Assembly: GCF_000478195.2 (NCBI RefSeq)
Contig: NZ_AUZM01000015.1
Coordinates: 1 to 64,000 of the forward strand
DNA: 64,000 nt
Source: Lyngbya aestuarii BL J
Lineage (GTDB): Bacteria; Cyanobacteriota; Cyanobacteriia; Cyanobacteriales; Microcoleaceae
Direction: 5' to 3'
How positions within the stretch are numbered: position 1 is the first letter of the stretch; each line of letters opens with the position of its first letter. This document shows positions 1 through 9,062 of this stretch, in pieces. The translations under genes were made by a program, and so were the position numbers. The notes beneath the pieces were generated by a model that did not search any database, was not told where the DNA came from, and worked only from the letters and a program-made list of their open reading frames with translations.

Positions 1-128
1 TCAAGTGGCTACAACCGTACAAATGCCGAATTCCTATTATTTTTCTAGATAAAATTATAATTTCTGGAATAATTTCATTAAATTTACAATTGCTTTAAAT
101 TATCACAATTAATCAAGTTTTGTATCGG

Positions 129-1085
129 TTAATTTTCTAAGGCTGTTTCTGCTAATGCAACGGCACCCCAAAGCGGGGCTTCATCTCCGAGTTGGGCGGG
201 AACGATTTCAAAATCAACTTCAGGTAAGGCGGTTTGACGAGAAATTTGCCGAACTTGATGCCAAAATAAATCCCCCGCTTTTGTCACACCACCGCCCAAA
301 ATAAACCGTTGAGGATTGATTAAATTTGCCGTATTACCAATTCCCACCCCAATCGCCCATCCTGCTAATTTGATGGCGTTTTGACAGAGTTCATCACCCT
401 CATTTGCCGCTTGACTAACGATTTGGGCCGTAATATTATCAAGTTGATGATTAACTAAATTGCGAATAATTTCCCCTTGTTGGGATTGTTCAGTTAAGCT
501 TTGACGAACCTGTTGGGCAATATATGGCCCGGATGCCAATCTTTCCACACAACCCCGTTTTCCACACAGACACAATGGCCCATCGGGTTGGACGACGGTA
601 TGACCAATTTCTCCAGCCATTCCCTGTGTCCCTTGCCAAAGACGGTTATTGAGTATCCAACCGCCCCCAACCCCTGTACTAACAGTAATGTAAAATAAGC
701 TTTCACATCCTTGTCCGGCACCAAATTTATATTCACCCAAAGCGGCAACATTAGCATCATTATCAACTCGAACGGGAACGTTAAACTCTGCTTCTAAAAT
801 TTCTCGCAGAGGCACATTTTCCCATCCTGAAACATGATGAGATAAACGAACGATTCCGGTTTTTGCATCAACTGGCCCGCCAAAACTGATGCCGATGGCT
901 AGGGGTTTTTCGTTGCCTAATAACTCCCGAATGAGTGATCGCATAATTTCGAGATCGGTCGTTGCGTTGGGAGAGTTGCCGGAAAGTTGGCGTCGGGTAT
1001 TTTGCCATTGGTGTTGACCGGAAATCAGAGTTGCTGCGGCTAATTTTGTCCCGCCAAAGTCGAGGGCGAGGATTTTTTTATTCAT
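129..1085 (-). CDS. ROK family sugar kinase (glucokinase-like)
   Basis: A 318-residue ROK kinase, expected to phosphorylate glucose or a related hexose with ATP in the cytosol. The phosphate-binding motif LDFGGTK lies at residues 8-14. The catalytic aspartate is D110 in VDNDAN. The ROK zinc site is visible as H162 with CLCGKRGC (C172, C174, C179), followed by the usual glutamate. I start at the ATG at 1085, because it places LALDFGG at the N-terminus as in the family. An upstream in-frame start (1151) would add 22 residues without homology. The gene stands alone, with about 900 bases before glgA, which is transcribed in the same direction. Substrate specificity cannot be read from the sequence; an N-acetylhexosamine kinase is the alternative. 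Confidence 0.92.
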   Translation of the reverse strand: MNKKILALDFGGTKLAAATLISGQHQWQNTRRQLSGNSPNATTDLEIMRSLIRELLGNEKPLAIGISFGGPVDAKTGIVRLSHHVSGWENVPLREILEAEFNVPVRVDNDANVAALGEYKFGAGQGCESLFYITVSTGVGGGWILNNRLWQGTQGMAGEIGHTVVQPDGPLCLCGKRGCVERLASGPYIAQQVRQSLTEQSQQGEIIRNLVNHQLDNITAQIVSQAANEGDELCQNAIKLAGWAIGVGIGNTANLINPQRFILGGGVTKAGDLFWHQVRQISRQTALPEVDFEIVPAQLGDEAPLWGAVALAETALEN

Positions 1086-1989
1086 CTGTTTTCTGATACT
1101 ATTTCTGCTTGATAATACAACGGATTCCTTGTATCCCAGGCTGCGAGACAATTACCTAAATATGGAGGGGGATGAATTTAAAGCAATTTTACAAAGAATC
1201 GGTATAACTTGAAAGTCACTTTTTACAGTTTAACTTTCCCCAATATTAGTTCAGATATTGAATCTTAGTTGTATTACCGATAGGATTTAAAATGTCTCTA
1301 AATCACAGTTTTGCTTTTTTGTCAAGCGCACTAACAAAACAGACGTAAAAATTGGTGCATCGTCAGTCGAGATCTGAGTGTTAATTTGAATTCAGCGATC
1401 AGGGTAAGGAACGAATACATTAGGGTTTGAAGCGTTATCAGTTGAGTAAATACCCTATTGGTCACACCAATCCTCAATTATTTTCAATATCTAGAATACC
1501 ATAAGGGCTGAAAGAACGCAAGCTCGTTGCTTATTGAGAAGAATTCTTGAGTTAAGATTTGTAAAATCAAGGGATTGATAGAAAGTTTAGAACTGAAGTA
1601 AACTTGTAGATTATTCAAACTTATATATTTTTGCTGTTGAGGGAATAAACTCTGCTTTTTGAAAAAACCAATTTTTTAGCTGGGTTATCTTCGAGTTTTC
1701 ATTAGGTTACGAAAGTTTTTCGCGATCAAATCAACAAGTAGAAGGCTCTATTGCCTAATACAAACTAGGTCAGATTAGAGAACGAGACTTACTAGATGAG
1801 TGATCGAATAGAGCGATCTAACGATGTTAAATTATTGTTTTTAAGTTTTGAGCAGACTTAAATTATGAGGAATTGATCGTCTGCTCTATTACTTAAATTC
1901 TTTTAAATTGTGCTGTTTACCCGATCTTAAATAAGAGATTGCTAGACTAAATATAGAGTCTTCTAAGCACTTTGATCTGGTTTTTGTTA
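1086..1989. other. Long intergenic region between ROK kinase and glgA
   Basis: About 900 bases without a convincing gene. It is AT-rich. It holds a small inverted repeat GATCG-7-CGATC at 1802-1818 and a perfect 8-base inverted repeat GAGCAGAC/GTCTGCTC with arms at 1850-1857 and 1879-1886. The second could form a hairpin downstream of glgA. I see no U-run next to it, so I do not call it a terminator. Confidence 0.4.
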
Positions 1990-3462
1990 TTAATGGCGAA
2001 TATGTTCATAGATACTCACATAATCTTTGCCGGGATGATTCCAAGAATAATCATACTCCATACCTTGTAAGGTGAGTTTGCGGAACTCTTTCGGGTAGTA
2101 ATGCCATAGACCAATTGCCCGATCCATTGCTGATTCTAAAGCTTGATTATCAGTTTGATAGAAGACATAACCGTTGCGTTTTTCTGGGGGTTGATGGTTG
2201 TCATAATCTCGGTCAAATACCGTACTAACTAACCCACCAACGCCTCGAACAATGGGTACAGTTCCGTATCTCAACCCAATCATTTGAGTTAACCCACAAG
2301 GTTCATAATTACTGGGAACAACAATCATATCTGCCCCGGCATAGATCAGGTGGGAAAGTTCTTCATTAAAACCGATTTCTAAATGACAATCGGGGTTATG
2401 ATCTAAGTAGTGCTTTTCATGCCAGAACCAATCATTAATTCCTCGTTCTGTTGCCGAACCCAAGAGAACAAATTGTGCCTGTCGGTGTAGGGCATAATAA
2501 AGGGCATGATGAACTAGATGAACACCTTTCTGCTGATCTAAGCGACCAATATAGGCGATAATCGGTTGATTGACATGACGCAGCCAGAGTTTTTCTCGTA
2601 ATGCCTTTTTATTCTTGATTTTGTTGTCGATATCTTCCGGACTATAACTAAACGGAATATAGTGATCAATTTCAGGATTCCAGACATTATAATCAATGCC
2701 GTTGAGAAGACCACTAAACTTGTGTTGATGTTCATGTAAGGTATGACCCAAGCCATAACCACAGTCGCCTTGATGGGCTTCCCAAGCATGATGGGGTGAA
2801 ACAGTGGTGACAAAATTGGAGTAAACAATTCCCCCTTTCATAAAATTCAGCGCGAAGGGATTAAAATTGTCTCGGAGACGACTGTAATCAAAATAATAGG
2901 ATTCGTTATTCAGTCCAGTCGCCTGAAGAACATTTGCTCCGGCGATACCTTGATGCTTAAAGTTGTGGATGGTATAGCAAACTCGTTGATACTCCATGCC
3001 GTGATGTTTGTAGATCTCAAACAGCATCACGGGAATTAAACCTGTTTGCCAATCGTGGCAATGGATCACATCTGGACGTTTATTGGTGCGTAACAAAAAT
3101 TCTAATGCAGCCTTACTAAAAAAAGCAAAACGCATATTGTCATCATCGCAACCATAATAACAGCCTCGGTTGAAGAAGTTATCACCTGAACGGGGTTCGA
3201 TAAAGAAACATTGGCGTCCATGTACCCAACCACAATAGACATCACAAGGAATTGCGGCACCATACCACGGCACTTGTAAATCCCGGTAGGCTTCATGCAG
3301 TCCCCAGATGTGGTCGTACCGCATACAGTCATATTTCGGTAGAATAATTTCTACACCATGGCCCCGTATTTCTAACTCGCGACTCAGTCCGTAAACCACA
3401 TCGCCCAAGCCTCCGGCTTTAATCACGGGAGCGCATTCAGAGGCAATTTGTACGATGTACAT
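1990..3462 (-). CDS. glgA: Glycogen (starch) synthase, GT5 family
   Basis: A 490-residue glycogen synthase that transfers glucose from ADP-glucose to the non-reducing end of alpha-1,4-glucan. The N-terminal GT5 domain begins with the ADP-glucose-binding motif KAGGLGDV at residues 15-22. The C-terminal GT-B half holds YIGRLDQQKG and SNYEPCGLTQ with the conserved glutamate near residue 387, then YGTVPIVRGVGGL. Length fits the family. Cyanobacteria often carry two isoforms. The N-terminal sequence resembles the form usually called GlgA2, but I cannot prove this without alignment. The ATG at 3462 opens directly into the conserved strand MYIVQIASE. The gene is monocistronic, with its 5' side facing a 250-base gap and a small ORF. 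Confidence 0.95.
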   Translation of the reverse strand: MYIVQIASECAPVIKAGGLGDVVYGLSRELEIRGHGVEIILPKYDCMRYDHIWGLHEAYRDLQVPWYGAAIPCDVYCGWVHGRQCFFIEPRSGDNFFNRGCYYGCDDDNMRFAFFSKAALEFLLRTNKRPDVIHCHDWQTGLIPVMLFEIYKHHGMEYQRVCYTIHNFKHQGIAGANVLQATGLNNESYYFDYSRLRDNFNPFALNFMKGGIVYSNFVTTVSPHHAWEAHQGDCGYGLGHTLHEHQHKFSGLLNGIDYNVWNPEIDHYIPFSYSPEDIDNKIKNKKALREKLWLRHVNQPIIAYIGRLDQQKGVHLVHHALYYALHRQAQFVLLGSATERGINDWFWHEKHYLDHNPDCHLEIGFNEELSHLIYAGADMIVVPSNYEPCGLTQMIGLRYGTVPIVRGVGGLVSTVFDRDYDNHQPPEKRNGYVFYQTDNQALESAMDRAIGLWHYYPKEFRKLTLQGMEYDYSWNHPGKDYVSIYEHIRH

Positions 3463-3714
3463 TCCTACTCCTCACTTACTGGCTTGATCGATTAACTGAA
3501 TTGACAATTTTCCCAAAAGTATACATTATTATCTGACAAACAACGAATACAAGCATTTTTTAGCAATACTCACTCTAGAACCTTTGGGTTGATCCCCAAC
3601 TCAAGTAATATTCAGATTCTTTGCTACTGATCACGATAGCGGATTTCCCGCATTAATCCCTCAGTCCGTTGAAAGAGATATAAACCAATCTTGAAGTTAA
3701 CCTGTAATCTCATC

Positions 3715-3900
3715 TCATCTCTGCGGATCTCTGAGAATCTCAGGTAAACTTAGAGGAAGTGTTTTATGACTTCTATGAGTCGCAAACTGAATATTCAAAA
3801 AATACCACTCAAAATAACGACGAAAGATATAGAAATATCGTCCGAGCCATAACCGAATTTGACTCCGTTTGCGGAGAAAATAAGACTGATAATTTGGCAT
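3715..3900 (-). CDS. Small basic aromatic-rich protein, unknown
   Basis: A 61-residue ORF, rich in Arg, Tyr and Phe in its first half, ending with the compact segment SLPEILRDPQR. I do not recognise a family with certainty. Support for a real gene is a good ribosome-binding site (AGAGGA, about five bases before the ATG at 3900) and a composition that is not random for this AT-rich region. There is no clear membrane helix; the aromatic and basic residues are interleaved as in an amphipathic helix. It lies upstream of glgA on the same strand but 250 bases away. It could still be spurious. Confidence 0.45.
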   Translation of the reverse strand: MPNYQSYFLRKRSQIRLWLGRYFYIFRRYFEWYFLNIQFATHRSHKTLPLSLPEILRDPQR

Positions 3901-4087
3901 AGTTTCCTCTTGCTTTACTTCACATTTAATGTGATCATAGAAGTGAGATCAAAAATCTAGACGAAGCTCTAATGTGTAGGTTAAATACAAATCGATTCAG
4001 AGTGTTTTCGGATCAGACACAGATTGAAATTTATATTTTTTAACAAAAGACTGTTTTTTTTGAACAGTTTTTTAAATGTAAAGAAAT

Positions 4088-4124
4088 TATATTTTGTATT
4101 GAGCAAACGAGTTTGCAAACCCGT
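4088..4124 (+). promoter_or_regulatory. Candidate -10 and autoregulatory operator of the XRE regulator
   Basis: The 18-base near-palindrome ACGAGTTTGCAAACCCGT (4107-4124) has one mismatched pair around the centre TTTGCAAA. It lies 59 bases before the ATG of the HTH gene at 4184. A TATATT box at 4088-4093 would place the palindrome just after transcription start, the classical position for a repressor site. No good -35 is visible. The operator role is inferred. Confidence 0.45.
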
Positions 4125-4183
4125 AGACTAATAAGAGTGAAGAATCTAAATTTCAACCCGCCTCGGAATAAAAGGAAGCCGCG

Positions 4184-5317
4184 ATGAAGCAGGACAACGA
4201 ACTCCAAAATCGCCTCAAACAAATTCGCACCCGCTTGGGTTTGAGTCAGCAAGACTTAGCCAAAGTGGTGGGGGTTTCTCGCCAAACGATTAGCGGTGTT
4301 GAGTCTGGACAATATGCCCCTTCTGCTACGATTGCACTGCGGCTGGCCAAGGCTTTGGGGTGTCAGATGGAAGATTTGTTTTGGTTGGAAGAAGATTGTC
4401 TGCGAGTCGAAGCAACCTCCGCCCAGACTATTCCCGTCGAGCAGGATGTTCGGTTCACCTTAGCCCGAGTGGGGGGAAAGTTGATGGCCTATCCGTTGTT
4501 GGGTGAAGACGCCTTTCGCACCGAGATGATTCCCGCTGATGGTGAGGGTTGGGGACAAACTAAAAATAATGCGGTGCAGGTGAAATTGTGGGCGCAAACG
4601 GAAACGATTAATCAAACGGTGGCGGTGGCGGGTTGTACTCCAGTGTTGTCTTTGTGGGCGCGAGTGGCAGAATATTGGTATCCTAGCTTGCGGGTGTATT
4701 GGAGTTTTGCAAATAGTATGGATGCCCTAGAACGCTTGTGTCGAGGTGAAGTTCACATCGCCGGAATGCACTTATATAGTCCAGAAACTGATTCTTATAA
4801 TGTTAGTTTTGTTCAAGAAGCGGTGATGAATAAAAGGGCGGTATTGATTAATTTGGGAGTTTGGGAAGAAGGGTTACTCGTTCAACTGAATAATCCTAAA
4901 AAATTGAGAACCGTTGCAGATTTAGCTAACTCTAATATTACCATCATTAATCGAGAAATGGGGTCAGGAAGTCGTCAATTATTAGAATATTTATTACAAA
5001 AAGCTGAAATTCCATTTAATGCGGTGCAAGGATTTAATTCTGTGGTAAATAGTCATGTTGCTGTGGCGAGAGCGGTTGCGAGTGGAAATGTTGATGCCGG
5101 AGTTAGTACCCAAGCCGTTGCTCAAGCGTTTGGACTCACTTTTATTCCTCTGCATAAATCTCGATATGATTTAGTGGTTCTTAAAGATTATTTAGCTGAA
5201 ACTCCAGTTCAACAACTTCTAAATACGCTCGGACATCCTCGTTTACATTCTCAGTTAACTGCACTTGGGGGTTACGATACCTCGCAAACGGGAGAAGTTG
5301 TCGCCACCATTGAGTAA
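4184..5317 (+). CDS. XRE HTH regulator fused to a periplasmic-binding-protein-like domain
   Basis: A 377-residue one-component regulator. Residues 8-62 form an XRE helix-turn-helix (SQQDLAKVVGVSRQTISGVE). Residues about 140-360 resemble the substrate-binding-like domain found in ModE/MolR-type regulators (COG1910/PBP_like class), with the segments INREMGSGSRQLLE and AVASGNVDAGV. In such proteins a small ligand, often an oxyanion such as molybdate, is thought to tune DNA binding; the ligand here is unknown. The ATG at 4184 has a Shine-Dalgarno-like AAAGGAAG just upstream. No transporter gene is adjacent, so the regulated target is not obvious. A near-palindrome in the leader suggests autoregulation. 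Confidence 0.85.
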   Translation: MKQDNELQNRLKQIRTRLGLSQQDLAKVVGVSRQTISGVESGQYAPSATIALRLAKALGCQMEDLFWLEEDCLRVEATSAQTIPVEQDVRFTLARVGGKLMAYPLLGEDAFRTEMIPADGEGWGQTKNNAVQVKLWAQTETINQTVAVAGCTPVLSLWARVAEYWYPSLRVYWSFANSMDALERLCRGEVHIAGMHLYSPETDSYNVSFVQEAVMNKRAVLINLGVWEEGLLVQLNNPKKLRTVADLANSNITIINREMGSGSRQLLEYLLQKAEIPFNAVQGFNSVVNSHVAVARAVASGNVDAGVSTQAVAQAFGLTFIPLHKSRYDLVVLKDYLAETPVQQLLNTLGHPRLHSQLTALGGYDTSQTGEVVATIE

Positions 5318-5583
5318 TCATCAATTTCAACAAATCTAAAGTAAATTCTGCTATAAGATTTTCTCAATTTAGACGAGAAACGGTATGTCGATTTATCCGG
5401 TTGATGAAAGCCTGAAATAATCTTCATCATTTTATAAAATTCATTTATTTTCTAGATTTTACCATGATTATTTACACCTGTAAAGTTCGGGTTTAATATT
5501 TCATTCTTTGCTCTTTTTAAACCAAACAGTAGAGATCACTCTTTTTAAAATCCTCTCTCTTTTGAGAGAATTAAGCTATTAAA

Positions 5584-7071
5584 TTAACCCGGTTTTGGAA
5601 TACAAACATCCGGCGCACATAACCCCGGAAATGTTAAGGTTTTAACCGTTAGCGTTTCTAAATTCACTTGTCGAATTTGATGATGATTTGTATCGGCAAC
5701 ATACAACAAAGAACCCGCAGCACTTAACCCCGAAGGTTCGGAAAAACTCCCGTCATTTCCCAATACTGTTTCACAGTATCCTGTATTCACATAAACCCGC
5801 TTAATTTTGTGATTGTAAGTATCCGCAACCCAGAGATAATTTTGAGCAAATTCCACCCCCAAACAATGCTGTAACCGCACCTCAAACCCCTCTCCGTCTT
5901 CATCTCCAAACCCAAATAAATCCCCACTCCCGCAAATAGTTCTTACTGTTGTATTTTCCCCCAAACCCACGCCTCGAATTGAACTAATTTCGCTATCGGC
6001 GATCAACAATTCTACTCCATTAGTTGTAATACCACTCGGTTGAGAAAATGCCGCTTCTAATAACTCTCCATCCACACAAGATTCTGCACCTAAACCCGCA
6101 TAGGTTTCAACTTGATGGGTTTCTAAATTCATCACCCAAATTTGATGACAACCCGCCATCGCAATATAGAGTTTATCCCCAACCTTTTCTAAATCCCAAG
6201 GCGAGTTTAATTGAGTTTCTAACGCCATTCCACCATGAGGATAAATCAAAGGACTTTGTTCTCCATTTCCCGCAATAGTTTCAACGGTTTTTTGCTGTAA
6301 ATCTATCTTTCTTATAGCATGATTTTCAGTATCCGCCACATAGAGAACTTGTTGGTTTTTATCCAACGTCATTCCCTGCGGTGCAAACAATTGCGCCTGT
6401 TCAAATGAACCATCTGTTAATCCCGCTTTTCCGGTTCCAATTATTTCTAATACTTCTCCTTCTGTGGTACTAATAATAATTCTATGATGTCCAGAATCCG
6501 CAATAAATAAGCGATTTTCTGTAGCATCAGCCAAGACTTTACCCGGAAAAGCTAAAGGCGTGATTAAAGGTTGTTTTTCCTTTTCTAAAGTGAGAGTAAC
6601 TTCCTCAAAATTAATCGTTCCTTGGGTTTTATGTTCCTCAATTAATTGATTCAAAATATTATCAATTATTTCTCGATTTCCTTCCCCTGCTACACTCCTA
6701 ACATAATAACCTTTGGGGTCAATTAAGACTAAAGTCGGCCATGCGTTAACTGTATATTGTTGCCAAACTTGAAAACCATTATCGACTACAACCGGATGTT
6801 CAATGTCATATCGTAGAATAGCTTGACGGATATTTTCGACTTCTTTTTCATGATCAAATTTAGCCGAATGTACACCAATTACAGTTATACTATCCCGATA
6901 TTTTTGTTCAAAATATTTCAAATCTGGTAAAATATGCAAACAATTAATACAGCAATACGTCCAAAAATCCAGCAACACTACTCGTCCTCGCAAAGACTTC
7001 AGTGATAACGGATGTTCTGTATTTAACCACGGAAAATTTTGCGGAAGTTCGGGTGCATGAATATTTGGCAT
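5584..7071 (-). CDS. Thioredoxin-like/NHL-repeat protein (NHLRC2-like)
   Basis: A 495-residue protein. The first 150 residues are a thioredoxin-like (TlpA/AhpC-like) domain with the redox motif C41-I-N-C44. The remainder, from about 175, is an NHL beta-propeller with repeated ADTxNHxIRxI-type blades (e.g. VADTENHAIRKI, VADTNHHQIRQV). This architecture matches bacterial relatives of NHLRC2. There is no signal peptide, so it is probably cytosolic. The reaction is unknown; a thiol-disulphide role with the propeller as a docking surface is the usual guess. The gene stands alone, convergent with the XRE regulator, with 266 bases between them. Confidence 0.88.
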   Translation of the reverse strand: MPNIHAPELPQNFPWLNTEHPLSLKSLRGRVVLLDFWTYCCINCLHILPDLKYFEQKYRDSITVIGVHSAKFDHEKEVENIRQAILRYDIEHPVVVDNGFQVWQQYTVNAWPTLVLIDPKGYYVRSVAGEGNREIIDNILNQLIEEHKTQGTINFEEVTLTLEKEKQPLITPLAFPGKVLADATENRLFIADSGHHRIIISTTEGEVLEIIGTGKAGLTDGSFEQAQLFAPQGMTLDKNQQVLYVADTENHAIRKIDLQQKTVETIAGNGEQSPLIYPHGGMALETQLNSPWDLEKVGDKLYIAMAGCHQIWVMNLETHQVETYAGLGAESCVDGELLEAAFSQPSGITTNGVELLIADSEISSIRGVGLGENTTVRTICGSGDLFGFGDEDGEGFEVRLQHCLGVEFAQNYLWVADTYNHKIKRVYVNTGYCETVLGNDGSFSEPSGLSAAGSLLYVADTNHHQIRQVNLETLTVKTLTFPGLCAPDVCIPKPG

Positions 7072-7249
7072 AAGAATTTAAAAATAACAGTATTGAGGGA
7101 AAAGTCCCTCGCATAGAATTAAAGTCCTTTCCATACTAGACTCATACCTAATCTTTATAATAATCGATTTTACCGACTTCAGTGATTAGACAACAAATTT
7201 ATTGAGAGTGTATTTGACAAAAAGTCTGCCCTACGACTGGGTTAACTAA

Positions 7250-7265
7250 TGTTATCATAATGATA
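7250..7265 (+). promoter_or_regulatory. Extended -10 overlapping a small palindrome
   Basis: TGTTATCAT (7250-7258) matches an extended -10 and overlaps the 13-base palindrome TATCATAATGATA (7253-7265). It lies about 60 bases before the ATG of the decayed Uma2 gene at 7321. No -35 at suitable spacing is seen. Promoter function is inferred. Confidence 0.35.
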
Positions 7266-7320
7266 GTCTAAAAGTACAATTGTAAATAATTTTCTTAAGT
7301 CATAGATCGAGGTCAAACTA

Positions 7321-8027
7321 ATGGTACAACAAATACCGGAAACTCAAACCGATATCATTTACCCGGATAGTGATGGTCAACCGATGGCAGATAATAGTCT
7401 ACAATTTCAATGGATTGTTACGATTAAATCAAATCTATAAATCCTGTTTTCTCAAGATGAAAATGTCTTTTTAGCGGGTGATTTATTATGGTATCCTGTT
7501 GAAATAAATCCTAAAATTCGTCAAGCACCCGATGTTTTAGTTGCATTTGGAAGACCAAAAGGATATCGAGGTTCCTATCAACAATGGAAAGAAAATAATA
7601 TTGCACCTCAAGTTTTGTTTAAAATTCTCTCTCCGGGAAATCGCCCTCAAGAGATGATCAGAAAACTGCTTTTTTATCAACAATATGGTGTAGAAGAATA
7701 TTATATTTATGATCCTCAAGGGGTTGAATTGATTGGTTATTGGCGGATAGATGAACATTTAGAAGAAATTGAACAGATTAACGCTTGGGTAAGTCCCCGC
7801 TTACAAATTCGCTTTGAACTGACAGAAAACAACTTAGAAATTTATCGTTTCTCACTTCAGTCGAACTTGAACAGCGTGCTGAACAAAAATACCAACGCGC
7901 CGAACAAGAGCGTCAACGAGCAGAAGAAGCCTTGACTCAATTACAACAAGAACAACAACGCTATCAAACTTTAATTCAACAGTTGCAAGAACAAGGAATT
8001 AATCCAGAACAGTTAGAAAATAGTTAG
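7321..8027 (+). pseudogene. Decayed Uma2 family (DUF820) endonuclease-like gene
   Basis: The reading frame opens at an ATG (7321) and runs 39 codons to an in-frame TAA (7438-7440). It then continues in the same frame with clear Uma2 sequence: RQAPDVLVAFG, ILSPGNR, YQQYGVEEYYIYDP. Near 7848 the frame shifts. After the shift the coding is the Uma2-type C-terminal coiled coil (FLTSVELEQRAEQ onward), ending at a TAG at 8025-8027. A deletion of a few codons plus one or two bases in the YR/FLTS junction explains the shift. The PD-(D/E)XK position normally occupied by Glu before ILSP is Lys here (FKILSP), so the catalytic core was also losing residues. A short ORF in the middle (7615-7935) probably yields no functional product. 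These genes are abundant in cyanobacteria and decay often. Confidence 0.85.
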
Positions 8028-8069
8028 AAAATGAAGTTTATCGTGAGGAAAGAAAATGATTTTAAACTC

Positions 8070-8873
8070 TCAATTATCTTCAGAACTGTTATAATCTGAC
8101 ACCTGAGAATGATGCGACACCGTTGAACCTAAACCGACTAAGGAAATGGTTAAACAAACGCCCAACGCCGTTAAAACAATTAAAGATTCGTTAAATTGTC
8201 GAACTGCAATTGCTAGAATTGCCCATAAAAAAACTAAAGGAAAAGCCGTTTCTTGATAGTTAATTCTCATTAAAACTGCAATAATTCCTGCTATAATTAA
8301 TAAAATAGCAGTCCAAATTTGCGGCAAAATTCCCCAACCGTTCCAGTCTACACTTTCTAAGAAAATCGCCACATTGACAATAGTCGCTACACTAATCCAA
8401 GCTAAATAAATACTGAGGGGAGCATTAACAAACCATCTTTCCCTTTTAGGAACTCGTTCTTTTCCAATATTGAGTGACAAATAACCTGCAATTAAAGCTA
8501 ATAAAATTCCGACCATTGCAATTAAAGAGGGAAGAAAAAACCGGGATAAAAAGACCCATACCCATATAATTTGAGCGACACAAGCCATGATTAAAAAATC
8601 TCTCATCTCTTGCAGGCGAGGATTATCTCGTTGGGAGGGAAGACATTGATAAATTCCTAAGCTAAATAATCCTAAATAAATCAATCCCCAAATCGCAAAA
8701 GCATAGTTAGCAGGAATAATTTTCACCTCACCAAAGAGTGAATTAGAGATTTCTCCAATCGTTAATCCATTGAGTGGAAAAAAATTAGATAAGACATTGA
8801 CGGCAAACGCTACAATAATGGCAATTAAAGTTAGCCATTGTTTAAATTGATTGGGCTTAGAGTTAGAAGTCAT
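8070..8873 (-). CDS. TspO/MBR-related tryptophan-rich membrane protein
   Basis: A 267-residue polytopic membrane protein with about seven hydrophobic segments. The segment PANYAFAIWGLIYLGL and the later NAPLSIYLAWISVATIVN match the conserved Pro/Trp pattern of TspO/MBR-family proteins, which bind tetrapyrroles or cholesterol. It is longer than classical TspO (about 160 residues), so it belongs to the extended tryptophan-rich sensory-protein relatives. Ligand and function are not known. The ATG at 8873 is the only sensible start. It is convergent with the Uma2 remnant and separated from the helicase gene by 190 bases. Confidence 0.75.
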   Translation of the reverse strand: MTSNSKPNQFKQWLTLIAIIVAFAVNVLSNFFPLNGLTIGEISNSLFGEVKIIPANYAFAIWGLIYLGLFSLGIYQCLPSQRDNPRLQEMRDFLIMACVAQIIWVWVFLSRFFLPSLIAMVGILLALIAGYLSLNIGKERVPKRERWFVNAPLSIYLAWISVATIVNVAIFLESVDWNGWGILPQIWTAILLIIAGIIAVLMRINYQETAFPLVFLWAILAIAVRQFNESLIVLTALGVCLTISLVGLGSTVSHHSQVSDYNSSEDN

Positions 8874-9062
8874 CTGAATTCACAAACTTTGAATGTTTGA
8901 CCACCTAAAAATGCCAAAATTTAGAAGAATTGTTCACAGCAAGAAGCTTGATTTTCCCCTAAAAATAATTTAGAGACACGAATCTCGCGCCTCCAAATTA
9001 GGTTCATCTTCTATTTATCTTACCAGTTCTTGAAACCGAGTCACTCACTTCTAGAGGGAAGC

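Noticed and set aside
1850-1886. Terminator of glgA
   Set aside because: Perfect eight-base arms, but the loop is long, no U-run follows and it lies over 100 bases past the stop.
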